DNA of 64,000 bases from Allomuricauda sp. (GTDB lineage: Bacteria > Bacteroidota > Bacteroidia > Flavobacteriales > Flavobacteriaceae), in assembly GCA_003712125.1 (NCBI GenBank), contig RHLF01000002.1:1-64000 (forward strand), in the 5' to 3' direction. The notes under the pieces were generated by a model. The model made no database searches and was not told where the DNA came from. It saw only the letters and a program-made list of their open reading frames with translations. This document shows positions 37,257 through 46,258 of the stretch, piece after piece (the first letter of the stretch is position 1; every line of letters begins with the position of its first letter). The translations under genes and the position numbers were made by a program.

Positions 37257-38711
37257 ATGGCCGAAAACTTATTTGACGAGGATGAGAAGCTCGAAAAGGG
37301 CTCTGAGGAGGTAAGAAAAGATTTTAAGGGACTACTGGGCAGTGTTCGAAAATTTCTTTCTGACCTCTTAGAAATACGTAGCAATACGGACCCCGTGGCC
37401 ACCAAAGACTCAATAATTGCCGATATTCCTTTTAAGGGGCATACCTCTTGGATTTTGATCAGTTCTATTTTTATTGCTTCTGTGGGGCTCAACGCCAATT
37501 CAACAGCCGTGGTAATTGGTGCCATGCTTATTTCGCCACTTATGGGTCCCATTCTCGGAATGGGTATGTCGCTGGCCATTAATGATATTGATACGCTTAG
37601 GCGCTCGGTCAAAAATTTTGTGGTCATGGTCGTTTTGAGTGTCGTGACCGCATTTTTGTTTTTTTATTTCTTTCCCTTACGGGACGAATCTTCGGAGCTT
37701 TTGGCCCGTACCAAGCCTGATATACGTGATGTGCTCATTGCCTTTTTTGGTGGATTGGCCCTTGTAATCGCCAGAGCTAAAAAAGGAACAATCGCCAGTG
37801 TAATTTTTGGTGTTGCCATTGCAACAGCACTGATGCCGCCATTGTGTACTGTTGGTTTTGGGTTGGCCATTGGAAAGCCGCTCTATGCGGCTGGGGCCAT
37901 GTACCTCTTTACCATCAACACTATTTTTATAGGTTTGGCTACGTTCTTGGTTATTAAATACCTGCGCTTTCCCATGGTGCGGTACGCCAATTCGAGAAGG
38001 AGAAGGTTCATAGCCCGTATTGCCTCTGTGGTAGGTTTGGCAGTAATGATTCCTGCAGGATTCACCTTTTATCAAGTTTTTCAAGAATCGTTGTTCAAAA
38101 AGCAGGCCCAGGTATTTTTGGCTGAAACTATTGAGCTATACGAATTCACAAAGAACGGCCGCTATGTAGATAATTTGACGGAGGTAAACTTTGATGATGG
38201 TGAAAACCCCTATATCGAAGTGGTTTGCATGGGCAATGAAGAAATTCCAGAAAATATTATAAACTCTTGGCGAGCCAAGAAAAATTCCTTTTCCCGTTTG
38301 GCCGAGGCCAATTTCCGGGTATTACAAGGTGGTAAGGATGATTCTGAAGAAAAATTCACTTATGTCAGCGAGTTGTATGAGGCCAAAAAAGCCGAATTGT
38401 TGACCAAAGATGAGCGTATTCGCGTTTTAGAGGAAGAATTGGCCAATTTGAGCAGTGCCGCTTCACAACAGATACCCTTTCAAGAAATAAGTGCAGAAGC
38501 CCGGATAAATCATGAAAATTTAGCGGAGTTGGGCTTTTCGTATAAAATCAAGACCGATTTTAATAAGTTGGATACAGTTCCGGTTTTTGAGGTGAAATGG
38601 AAGCAAGGTGTCAGTTCAGGGCAGTTGGAGAAAGACCAAAAGAAACTTGCCGATTGGCTCAAACTTCGATTGCAAAATGATAAACTTCAGGTAAAGCGGG
38701 TAGCGGATTAA
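37257..38711 (+). CDS. DUF389 membrane protein
   Basis: 484 aa. After about 60 charged residues there are roughly six membrane helices with the DUF389 core: SSIFIASVGLNANSTAVVIGAMLISPLMGPILGMG, read in parts, then GGLALVIARAKKGT and GVAIATALMPPLCTVGFGLA. A long soluble C-terminal region follows from about residue 280, with a coiled coil near 375-405. Function unknown. The gene ends convergently with the ABC ATPase gene; both stops use the same TTAA. Confidence 0.9.
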   Translation: MAENLFDEDEKLEKGSEEVRKDFKGLLGSVRKFLSDLLEIRSNTDPVATKDSIIADIPFKGHTSWILISSIFIASVGLNANSTAVVIGAMLISPLMGPILGMGMSLAINDIDTLRRSVKNFVVMVVLSVVTAFLFFYFFPLRDESSELLARTKPDIRDVLIAFFGGLALVIARAKKGTIASVIFGVAIATALMPPLCTVGFGLAIGKPLYAAGAMYLFTINTIFIGLATFLVIKYLRFPMVRYANSRRRRFIARIASVVGLAVMIPAGFTFYQVFQESLFKKQAQVFLAETIELYEFTKNGRYVDNLTEVNFDDGENPYIEVVCMGNEEIPENIINSWRAKKNSFSRLAEANFRVLQGGKDDSEEKFTYVSELYEAKKAELLTKDERIRVLEEELANLSSAASQQIPFQEISAEARINHENLAELGFSYKIKTDFNKLDTVPVFEVKWKQGVSSGQLEKDQKKLADWLKLRLQNDKLQVKRVAD

Positions 38712-39475
38712 TTCCGTTCTTCAATATACATCTGCCGTACTTTTTTGAAGAGTTCCGAAGAGTATACAAAATTGGTTACCGCCTCATTATCGGTCTTAAA
38801 GATTTCTTTGTTGGTACCCTCCCATTCTTTGATGCCATTTTTTAGAAAAATGATTTTTTCGCCAATCTCCATGACCGAATTCATATCATGCGTGTTCACA
38901 ACCGTGGTGATGTTGAATTCTTTGGTGATCTCTTGAATAAGGTTGTCAATTAATATGGCGGTTTTGGGGTCTAGGCCTGAGTTGGGTTCATCACAAAATA
39001 AGTATTTCGGATTCATTACAATGGCACGCGCAATGGCCACCCTTTTTTGCATCCCGCCAGAAATTTCTGAGGGGTACTTGTTATGCGCATCGACCAAGTT
39101 AACCCGTTCCAGTACAAAGTCTACGCGATCTTGCATTTCTGCTTTCGATTGCTTGGTAAACATCTCAAGGGGAAACATTACATTGCCTTCAACGGTCATC
39201 GAGTCAAAAAGGGCGCTTCCTTGAAAAACCATACCCATTTCTTGGCGTAGGTCGCGGCGTTCGTCAAGGCTAAGATCGGCATAGCGATTTCCACTATAGC
39301 AAATACTTCCTTCCTCGGGTTCAAAAAGGCCCAACATACACTTGAGCAACACCGTTTTTCCCGAACCGCTCTGCCCGATGATCAGGTTGGTCTTACCCTC
39401 ATCAAAAACAGTTGTAATTCCCTTGAGAACGGTAGTATCACCAAACGATTTATGGATGTTGTCAACTTCGATCAT
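38708..39475 (-). CDS. ABC transporter ATP-binding protein, MlaF type
   Basis: 255 aa from the ATG at 39475, whose first base overlaps the TAA of the permease gene. The longer upstream reading lies inside the permease gene. Walker A GQSGSGKT is at residues 34-41. The signature SGGMQKRVAIARAI and Walker B YLFCDEPNSGLD are intact. With the MlaE-type permease it forms a phospholipid/retrograde lipid transporter of the inner membrane. No MlaD (MCE) gene is next to it here. Confidence 0.93.
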   Translation of the reverse strand: MIEVDNIHKSFGDTTVLKGITTVFDEGKTNLIIGQSGSGKTVLLKCMLGLFEPEEGSICYSGNRYADLSLDERRDLRQEMGMVFQGSALFDSMTVEGNVMFPLEMFTKQSKAEMQDRVDFVLERVNLVDAHNKYPSEISGGMQKRVAIARAIVMNPKYLFCDEPNSGLDPKTAILIDNLIQEITKEFNITTVVNTHDMNSVMEIGEKIIFLKNGIKEWEGTNKEIFKTDNEAVTNFVYSSELFKKVRQMYIEERN

Positions 39476-40212
39476 TAGCCAAGTAATAATTGGGTCAATA
39501 CATAGTTCAGAACAATAATCACCACGCTGGTCCATACGAATGATGTCGTACTGGCCTTACCAACTTCAAGGGCACCTCCTCGCATAAAATACCCATGAAA
39601 CGAGGGTATTGTGGCAATTATGAAGGCAAAAACCAAGGTCTTTATAAAGGCATAGGTCACATGAAAGGGTATAAATTCTTGCTGTAATCCCTGCACGAAA
39701 TCACCACTCGGGGCAAAATTGCCAAAAACAGCCGCTACCCAACCTCCCAAGACACCCATATACATGGCTATGGCAACCGCAAAGGGGTACATAAACATGG
39801 CTATGATTTTTGGAAATACTAGGTAATTCAATGAATTGACACCCATCACTTCAAGGGCGTCGATCTGCTCTGTTACCCGCATGGTACCAATGCTTGAAGT
39901 AATATAAGATCCAACTTTCCCAACCATAATGATCGAGGTGAAAGTAGGCGCGAACTCCAAGATTACAGATTGCCTTGTCGCAAAACCGATCAAGCTTTTT
40001 GGAATTAAAGGGTTGGTCAAATTCAGCGCCGTTTGGATGGTTACTACGCCACCGATAAAAAAGGAAATGAAAATTATGATACCCAAACTGTTGAAGATCA
40101 GCTCATCGATCTCCTTCAATATCAAGGAACGCATGATGCGCCATTTGGTAGGTTTTTTGAAAACCTCACCAATCATAATAAAGTATCGACCAATATCTGC
40201 TAGGTAGTTCAT
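39475..40212 (-). CDS. MlaE-type ABC transporter permease
   Basis: 245 aa starting at the ATG at 40212 (MNYLADIGRYF); a further upstream ATG at 40248 is less likely. Several membrane helices and the MlaE signature are present: FAPTFTSIIMVGKVGSYITS, TMRVTEQIDALEVMGVN, VFPKIIAMFMYPF. It is the membrane part of a lipid transporter that maintains outer-membrane asymmetry. It is the first gene of a translationally coupled pair with the ATPase. Confidence 0.93.
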   Translation of the reverse strand: MNYLADIGRYFIMIGEVFKKPTKWRIMRSLILKEIDELIFNSLGIIIFISFFIGGVVTIQTALNLTNPLIPKSLIGFATRQSVILEFAPTFTSIIMVGKVGSYITSSIGTMRVTEQIDALEVMGVNSLNYLVFPKIIAMFMYPFAVAIAMYMGVLGGWVAAVFGNFAPSGDFVQGLQQEFIPFHVTYAFIKTLVFAFIIATIPSFHGYFMRGGALEVGKASTTSFVWTSVVIIVLNYVLTQLLLG

Positions 40213-40293
40213 GCAACCAAGGGTACTCGTTGGGTAAAAATAGCACAATGCTTTGATTTAACCTTGAATTCATCTTTAAATGGAATAAATCGA

Positions 40294-40301
40294 TAGTTTT
40301 G
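40294..40301 (+). promoter_or_regulatory. Possible -7 element of the PafA-type phosphatase gene
   Basis: TAGTTTTG matches TAnnTTTG, 27 bp before the ATG at 40328. A TTG at 40264-40266 is 27 bp upstream, longer than usual, so the -33 match is weak. Confidence 0.4.
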
Positions 40302-40327
40302 TCTAACACGACAATATACCTGCTCCT

Positions 40328-41998
40328 ATGAACAAAATTGTGCTCTTAGTAACAAGTCTATTTTTTCTAACAAGCATTAGTGTTGATGGCCAACGAAAGA
40401 ATCGTAAGAATTCAGAAATACAACAAGTCGATCAGTCACTGAAACTTGTGGTTGGCATTGTGGTCGACCAAATGCGCTATGATTACTTGACCCGATTTTG
40501 GAACCACTATGGTGATGGTGGATTTAAGCGGATGGTAAATGAGGGGTTTACCTGTAAGAACCATCATTTTAACTATGCCCCCACCAGTACGGGTCCTGGG
40601 CATGCCTCGGTCTATACCGGTACAACACCTGCAGTTCATGGCATTATTGGCAACAATTGGTACGATAAACTATCGGGCGAGGAGGTTTATGTGGCCTCCG
40701 ATGATTCATACAATTCAGTCGGAACGACCTCCAATGCTGGAAAAATGTCACCGCATCGCATGTTGACCACGACCATAACGGATCAAAACCGTTTGCATAC
40801 CCAGTTTCGTGGAAAGACTATTGCAGTAGCAGTTAAGGATCGGGGCGCTGTTTTGCCAGGAGGGCATACCGCTAACGCCGCTTATTGGTTTGAAGGCGGG
40901 GCAACAGGCAATTGGATTACCAGCTCCTATTATATGGATGAACTACCCAAATGGGTCCAAGACTTTAATGCTTCAGATGCCGTTGAGGCATACAAAAAGC
41001 CCTGGGAGACGCTAAAACCAATTGCACAATATACCGAGAGTGGTACCGACCAAAATGTGTACGAGGGTCGGCATAGGGGAGAGGCCACCACGACATTTCC
41101 ACACGACTTACCCGCCCTTTGGGATAATAATGGAGGAACAAGCCTATTGCGGGTCACCGCCTATGGAAATTCGATTACTACAGATTTTGCGCTTCAGGCC
41201 TTGAAAAATGAAGGTTTGGGCAAGGACGAGCATACTGATTTTTTTGCGATCAGTTATTCAAGTACAGATTATGTAGGTCATTTTTATGGGGTAAACTCGA
41301 AAGAAATTCAAGACACCTATATCCGCTTGGATGCAGATTTGGCCAAACTGTTCAATGCCTTGGATTCTCAAGTTGGACAAGGAAATTATACGGTGTTTTT
41401 AACCGCAGACCATGGTGCAATACACGTACCGTCCTATTTAAAAGACAAAAAGATACCTGCGGGCTACTTGAATTCTGCAACGATGAAGGCGCGTTTCAAC
41501 GAGTTTTTAAAATATAAATACAACACCACAGATATCGTAAAGACCCTGAGCAACTTTCAGGTGTTTTTAGATAAAAAGGTAATCGATAACCTCGATATGG
41601 ATTTGGAAAGCGTGCAAGAGGAAATAGCTTTTGAAATTCTCCGCTACGGGAGCATTGACAAAGTATTTACAGGTTCACAATTATGGAAGAATAATTATAC
41701 GCGTTCGTCTGGTATACCCTATTTGATCCAACAAGGATGGCATCAAAAACGTTCAGGTGACGTGGTCTATGTTCAAAAGCCGGGTTATATCGCTTATCCT
41801 AGAACGGGGTCTACACACGGTTCGCCCATGATATATGACACGCATGTGCCATTGTTATTTATGGGCAATGGCATCAAAAGGGGCGAAACGGTTGAGCGTA
41901 CCGAAATACCGGATATTGCACCCACTTTGGCGGTCATGATGGGCATGGCATTCCCTAACGGAACCACGGGCAGACCAATTGCGGAAGTTTTGAAATAG
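40328..41998 (+). CDS. pafA: PafA-type alkaline phosphatase
   Basis: 556 aa with a signal peptide (about 1-21). It belongs to the alkaline phosphatase/phosphodiesterase superfamily. The metal-binding VVDQMRYDYL begins near residue 45. The nucleophile is expected to be Thr88 in PTSTGPGHA, followed by Asn109/110 in HGIIGNNWYD. Other metal ligands are in ISYSSTDYVGH, LTADHGAIHVP and STHGSPMIYDTHVPL. Length and motifs agree with the periplasmic calcium-independent phosphatase PafA of Bacteroidota, which releases phosphate from many organic phosphoesters. It ends 5 bp from the convergent purple-acid-phosphatase-like gene. Confidence 0.9.
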   Translation: MNKIVLLVTSLFFLTSISVDGQRKNRKNSEIQQVDQSLKLVVGIVVDQMRYDYLTRFWNHYGDGGFKRMVNEGFTCKNHHFNYAPTSTGPGHASVYTGTTPAVHGIIGNNWYDKLSGEEVYVASDDSYNSVGTTSNAGKMSPHRMLTTTITDQNRLHTQFRGKTIAVAVKDRGAVLPGGHTANAAYWFEGGATGNWITSSYYMDELPKWVQDFNASDAVEAYKKPWETLKPIAQYTESGTDQNVYEGRHRGEATTTFPHDLPALWDNNGGTSLLRVTAYGNSITTDFALQALKNEGLGKDEHTDFFAISYSSTDYVGHFYGVNSKEIQDTYIRLDADLAKLFNALDSQVGQGNYTVFLTADHGAIHVPSYLKDKKIPAGYLNSATMKARFNEFLKYKYNTTDIVKTLSNFQVFLDKKVIDNLDMDLESVQEEIAFEILRYGSIDKVFTGSQLWKNNYTRSSGIPYLIQQGWHQKRSGDVVYVQKPGYIAYPRTGSTHGSPMIYDTHVPLLFMGNGIKRGETVERTEIPDIAPTLAVMMGMAFPNGTTGRPIAEVLK

Positions 41999-42003
41999 TG
42001 TGA

Positions 42004-43341
42004 TCAATCACTTTCTTGACGTAATTCTTTTTTCCCAGATTCAAAGTCTTTGATGATTACCGCCCTATCATATTCTTCGCCCAAAGCATTGTAGGCAATA
42101 TAGGTAAGCTTATTATCATCAATAGTAATGACCTGAAAAAACTGGGTTTGCTCAGCGGTTTTATCGGGTTTATAACCATCAATAGTATAAGACTTCATTT
42201 GCTCTTTATCCAAGGGATATTGTTTAGGCCCACTTACCGAGGTAACATAAACCGTTCCTAAATCGTTATCACCAACTGCATCCGCTGAGCGTATGGGGAC
42301 ATGGCCTCTCGCATAAGTATGATCATGTCCGTTTAATACCAAATCAACATTGTATTTATCGAGTATTGGTTTCCAGTTTTGGCGTGCAAATTGAAAATCT
42401 CGGCCTTTGGCCGGAGAGAATATTGAGTGATGGCAGGTGATGATATTCCATTTTGCAGTGGAATTTTTAAGCTCTGTTTCTATATATGCCGTCTGTTCTT
42501 CAAGTTTATCGTTGGAATTCAAGACAATTATTCGCACATCTTGAAAGTCTACTGTATAAACCGTCTCATGCAATTCTTTTGGTAGGTCTTTCGCAACAGG
42601 CAAGGTAAATTGAGGTCTCCACTGGATGGATAAACGTCTTCCTTCCCGGTCCATTAAATGCCAGAATTCATGATTTCCTACAACGGGAATTGCTGTCCAT
42701 TGACTATGAATAAACCCACCTGCCTTATACCATTCAGCCCATTCCATATCACGATGTGCATTATTGATTAAATCCCCTGCGTGAATAACAAATTCTGCAT
42801 TCGGAGCGGTCTGATATGCCATTCGAATTACACGGGACCAATGGGCCAGCACGTCGTTTTGGGCATCACCGAAGTATACAAATTGTGTTGGGGCATAATT
42901 GGTTTTTGCTGTTCTAAATTGTATCCATTCCGACCAATAAGATTCGCCATCTCCAACGCGATAGGCATAAAGTGTATTCGGTTGTAAACCTGTGAAAACG
43001 ACACTGTGGTAATGTACCGTAAAAGAGGAATTTCCTTTATACTGACCCAAGTCAAAAGATTCGGTTGTGGCATCGAAACTCTTGATATTTTCTTCAAAAC
43101 CCGAATTAACGGTCGCCTGCGCAATCTGAGCGACCGACTTTGTCACACTATTGTCTGTGCGCCAAGTAACAGCTCGATTAGTAGCTGGATCCCCATTAAA
43201 TGTTAGAATAATCCGATCCGGGTCTTTACTGGGAATCTCCCAATGATGAAGCCCTTCGTAATTTTGTTGGGCAGTTATGGAAACTATGGATAGCCATACA
43301 ATTAAAGCTAAAGCTCTCGCTGAATGCCGAAATATTTTCAT
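42004..43341 (-). CDS. Purple acid phosphatase-like metallophosphoesterase
   Basis: 445 aa with a signal peptide (about 1-24, ending ITAQ). The N-terminal half is a fibronectin-III-like domain (RIILTFNGDPATNRAVTWRT...). The catalytic domain carries the five metallophosphatase blocks: VYFGDAQND, IHAGDLINN, PVVGNHEFW, ITCHHSIFS and LNGHDHTYARG. These provide the ligands for two metal ions. It probably hydrolyses phosphoesters in the periplasm. Its neighbour on the other strand is another phosphatase, so the two may serve phosphate scavenging, but they are not co-transcribed. Confidence 0.92.
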   Translation of the reverse strand: MKIFRHSARALALIVWLSIVSITAQQNYEGLHHWEIPSKDPDRIILTFNGDPATNRAVTWRTDNSVTKSVAQIAQATVNSGFEENIKSFDATTESFDLGQYKGNSSFTVHYHSVVFTGLQPNTLYAYRVGDGESYWSEWIQFRTAKTNYAPTQFVYFGDAQNDVLAHWSRVIRMAYQTAPNAEFVIHAGDLINNAHRDMEWAEWYKAGGFIHSQWTAIPVVGNHEFWHLMDREGRRLSIQWRPQFTLPVAKDLPKELHETVYTVDFQDVRIIVLNSNDKLEEQTAYIETELKNSTAKWNIITCHHSIFSPAKGRDFQFARQNWKPILDKYNVDLVLNGHDHTYARGHVPIRSADAVGDNDLGTVYVTSVSGPKQYPLDKEQMKSYTIDGYKPDKTAEQTQFFQVITIDDNKLTYIAYNALGEEYDRAVIIKDFESGKKELRQESD

Positions 43342-43495
43342 GCTGTTGATTTCTTAAATGAAGGTATGAATTATGATATAATTCGATTGTAAAATCAACC
43401 TTTAAATTGTGTTGTAGAAAATTGTTGAAATTATGTTCTTCAGCAAAATCCAAATTCCAAGTTGAATTCCAATAAAGATTTGGAACAAAATAAAT

Positions 43496-44335
43496 TTAAT
43501 TCCCCCAAACCCCTCTCCATCTAAGTTTGCGTATATAGTTACCTTGCTGCCAATCGACAAACCGAGGTTTTTTCGAAATCCAAGCCTTTAGGTAGCCTTC
43601 CAAACCTTGAATATAAATCAAGGGATTTTGGCTTTGCCACATCATTTTGAACAAGGCCAATTTAGCCAAGGGCAATCCGTAGCGCATCTTGTAGAGGGCT
43701 TCGCCTTTGGATTGATACCCCTTTGAGCGATAGCCATGACCTGTAGGTCTCAGATGCTTTACTTGTAAGGATGCATCGGTTTTTATGTGAAAACCATGGT
43801 ATTGTGCCAAAAGTACATCTACGGTGTCCCAGCCTACCCCTTCTCTAAGGCCTCCAATCTGGTCAAAACAGGCCTTGTGGTACAATTTGATAGGTCCTCG
43901 AATGTGATTTTTTTTAGCGACGGTTTCATAGACCCAGTCGTTATTTTTTTTGATATACAATAAACCAGAGCACATGCCCAACTTCCAGTCACTTTGAAAA
44001 TGGTTGCGCATTTGCTCAAAGTAATTGGAAGGCAAAATAATATCCGCATCAAATTTTCCAATTATATCAAATTCAGAAAGCTGCTGAAGTCCAAAATTAA
44101 AGGTGTCAACTACTTTCTTCCCAGGTATATGTTCATCAATGCTGGAGCGTTGTACCACCTTTATCCAGTTATGGTCCCGCGCGATATCGGTAGCCAACCA
44201 AAAGGTGTTGTCAGAGGAGTTGTCATCCACCACAATGAGCTCATCCGGCGGTTGGGATTGCCTTACGAATGAAAAGAGACAATCTACGATATATTGCTCT
44301 TCATTGTGCGCCGGAATGATAATGCTAATGTGCAT
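43496..44335 (-). CDS. Glycosyltransferase family 2
   Basis: 279 aa. A GT-A fold is indicated by ISIIIPAHNEEQYIVDCL at the N-terminus, ELIVVDDNSSDNT, and the metal-binding IGKFDADIILP (DxD-type). No membrane segment is evident, so it probably acts at the cytoplasmic face. It follows the methyltransferase gene by 95 bp on the same strand. The acceptor is unknown. Confidence 0.9.
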   Translation of the reverse strand: MHISIIIPAHNEEQYIVDCLFSFVRQSQPPDELIVVDDNSSDNTFWLATDIARDHNWIKVVQRSSIDEHIPGKKVVDTFNFGLQQLSEFDIIGKFDADIILPSNYFEQMRNHFQSDWKLGMCSGLLYIKKNNDWVYETVAKKNHIRGPIKLYHKACFDQIGGLREGVGWDTVDVLLAQYHGFHIKTDASLQVKHLRPTGHGYRSKGYQSKGEALYKMRYGLPLAKLALFKMMWQSQNPLIYIQGLEGYLKAWISKKPRFVDWQQGNYIRKLRWRGVWGN

Positions 44336-44430
44336 GGGTTAAAAATAGCGATTCGTAAGTTCTTGCTGTCGGTAAAGGAATGGTACCACAATTTCACTTG
44401 GGCATTTTCTTTGATTCCCAGGTTTTAACA

Positions 44431-44970
44431 TCACCGTACTTTTTCGGCATAAACGATATAATACCGGTTGGTGAAATACCGGAGTATAGGGCGTATTCCT
44501 ATTTTTTTTGTCGGATTGGTCCATTTCATGGCATCTTTGATTTTCCAGCCCGATTTTTCCAACAGCCAATCAAACTGCCAGTCTTCAAATTCATGGTAGT
44601 GCCTATCCCAGGGATCGGTCTTGCTTTTATAGGCAGGGGCAAACCACAGCCGTAAGGGTATACTTGCCACCAATTTATCAGCCTTGATTTCTTGTAAGAC
44701 GTTGAAAGGTGCTACCAAATGTTCGAAAATTTCAAATGCGGTGACCACCTTGGCCGTAGATTGATGAACTGTATCGAAATCTAGATCCAAATCCTCACCA
44801 GAAGTATTTGTCACCGAATAGCCCTCCGATTTCATTTGCTCTGAAAAAGGGTTTTCGACACCCAGATCTAAAATTGATTCATGGGTTGAGATATGCTTTT
44901 TTAAGAATGCTAAGGTTAGACGGTAGCGTTTAAGCGGGTATTTTCCTTCGTACATAGTGCCAAATTCCAA
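44431..44970 (-). CDS. SAM-dependent methyltransferase (class I)
   Basis: 179 aa (174 if it starts at the next ATG, MYEGKYPL). The first motif is ESILDLGVENPFSEQM. A later AFEIFEHLVAPFNVLQEI matches the typical post-II region of small-molecule methyltransferases. The protein is short and lacks an obvious substrate domain. It sits between a KAS III-like gene and a glycosyltransferase gene on one strand, which hints at a glycolipid or polyketide-like product; that is only positional. Confidence 0.82.
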   Translation of the reverse strand: MEFGTMYEGKYPLKRYRLTLAFLKKHISTHESILDLGVENPFSEQMKSEGYSVTNTSGEDLDLDFDTVHQSTAKVVTAFEIFEHLVAPFNVLQEIKADKLVASIPLRLWFAPAYKSKTDPWDRHYHEFEDWQFDWLLEKSGWKIKDAMKWTNPTKKIGIRPILRYFTNRYYIVYAEKVR

Positions 44971-45038
44971 AATTCAAATGACAAATCCCAAGAAAATCGT
45001 GATTTGAAACCTGATGCTGTAATGCGAACCAGACGAAA

Positions 45039-46097
45039 TTAAACTTGGTACGTTATGCAGTTGACGTTCATTCCGGCACCCACACTGGCCAATAGTATCA
45101 CATCCCCTTTTTGTAGCTGATGATCTGTTAATTCACCTTTTCTGACCTGGTCCAATAGAATGGGTACGGTAGCAACCGAATTGTTGCCCATATTTTGAAT
45201 GATCATCGGCATTACTTTTTCGGGCACCTCTTTTTTATAAAGACGGTAGAAACGTTTGATAATGGCCTCATCCATTTTTTCATTGGCTTGATGAACCAAT
45301 ATCTTTTTTACCTGATCTATGGGCACTCCGCTTTCGTCCAAACAGCTTTTCATGGCCTGGGGCACATGGGTGCAGGCAAATTCATAGATTTTACGGCCGT
45401 ACATTTTTATGTATCGTGTATCGGAACAACCCTCTTGATCATAGGTTTTATCAAAAAAGAGGTAGTAGGCCTCACCATTGGCGTGGGTTTGGGAAGCATG
45501 ACTTAATATTTGCCCAGATTCAGGATCTGCTTCAACAATACAGGCACCAGCTCCATCCGAATAGATCATACTGTCTCGATCGTGCGGGTCTATTACCCGC
45601 GAGAGGGTTTCCCCACCTATAACCAAACATTTTTTGGCAAGTCCACTCTTAATGAAAGCACTGGCTTGAATGATTCCTTCAACCCATCCGGGGCAACCAA
45701 AAAGCATGTCATAGGCCACACACGAGGTGTTCTTTATTTTTAAGAGGTGTTTCACCCTAGTGGCCAAACTAGGGAGGGTGTCGCCTTGAATTTTACCATG
45801 GGTCACATCCCCAAAATTATGGGCAAAAATGATGTAGTCAAGTTCTTCCTTGTCAATTCCGGCATCGGCAATGGCCTTTTCAGCCGCCAAAAAGCCGAGA
45901 TCGGATGTGTTGAGATTGGGGTCGGCGTACCGTCTTTCCTTGATTCCGGTTATCGCCTTGAATTTTTCGATGATAACAGTGTTCTCTTGATCAAAGGCCT
46001 CGCCATTGCGTTCGAGAAATCGATGCTCCAAAAAATCTTCATTTTTGGTAACATTTGTGGGAAGGTAACTGCCCGTTCCGGTTATACCAATCTTCAT
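45039..46097 (-). CDS. 3-oxoacyl-ACP synthase III-like protein
   Basis: 352 aa, a thiolase-fold condensing enzyme. The active-site cysteine is Cys135 in MLFGCPGWVEG, with the histidine in ILVHQANEKMDEA and the asparagine in NMGNNSVATVPI. The triad of FabH-type enzymes is therefore complete. It could start fatty-acid synthesis or work in a specialised acyl pathway. The CPG in place of the usual CAG, and its neighbours (methyltransferase and glycosyltransferase), favour a paralogue rather than the housekeeping FabH. Confidence 0.88.
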   Translation of the reverse strand: MKIGITGTGSYLPTNVTKNEDFLEHRFLERNGEAFDQENTVIIEKFKAITGIKERRYADPNLNTSDLGFLAAEKAIADAGIDKEELDYIIFAHNFGDVTHGKIQGDTLPSLATRVKHLLKIKNTSCVAYDMLFGCPGWVEGIIQASAFIKSGLAKKCLVIGGETLSRVIDPHDRDSMIYSDGAGACIVEADPESGQILSHASQTHANGEAYYLFFDKTYDQEGCSDTRYIKMYGRKIYEFACTHVPQAMKSCLDESGVPIDQVKKILVHQANEKMDEAIIKRFYRLYKKEVPEKVMPMIIQNMGNNSVATVPILLDQVRKGELTDHQLQKGDVILLASVGAGMNVNCITYQV

Positions 46098-46258
46098 AAG
46101 GAAGTGTTTGTGTGAAGATAACCCAGAAAGGCTTGAAAAGCTATGTGTGCATAGTATTGAATACGATGTTCAAACCTTACTTTGCTATTCGTTGAAAGCC
46201 AATGTACATCCCACAGTTCAATTAAAATGAAGGGAAAGCCCAATAAATATGAGGGGTT

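Noticed and set aside
43449-43484. Hairpin TCCAAAT/ATTTGGA as terminator of the glycosyltransferase gene
   Set aside because: Only 7 AT-rich pairs around a 22-nt loop without a U-tract; too weak to call.
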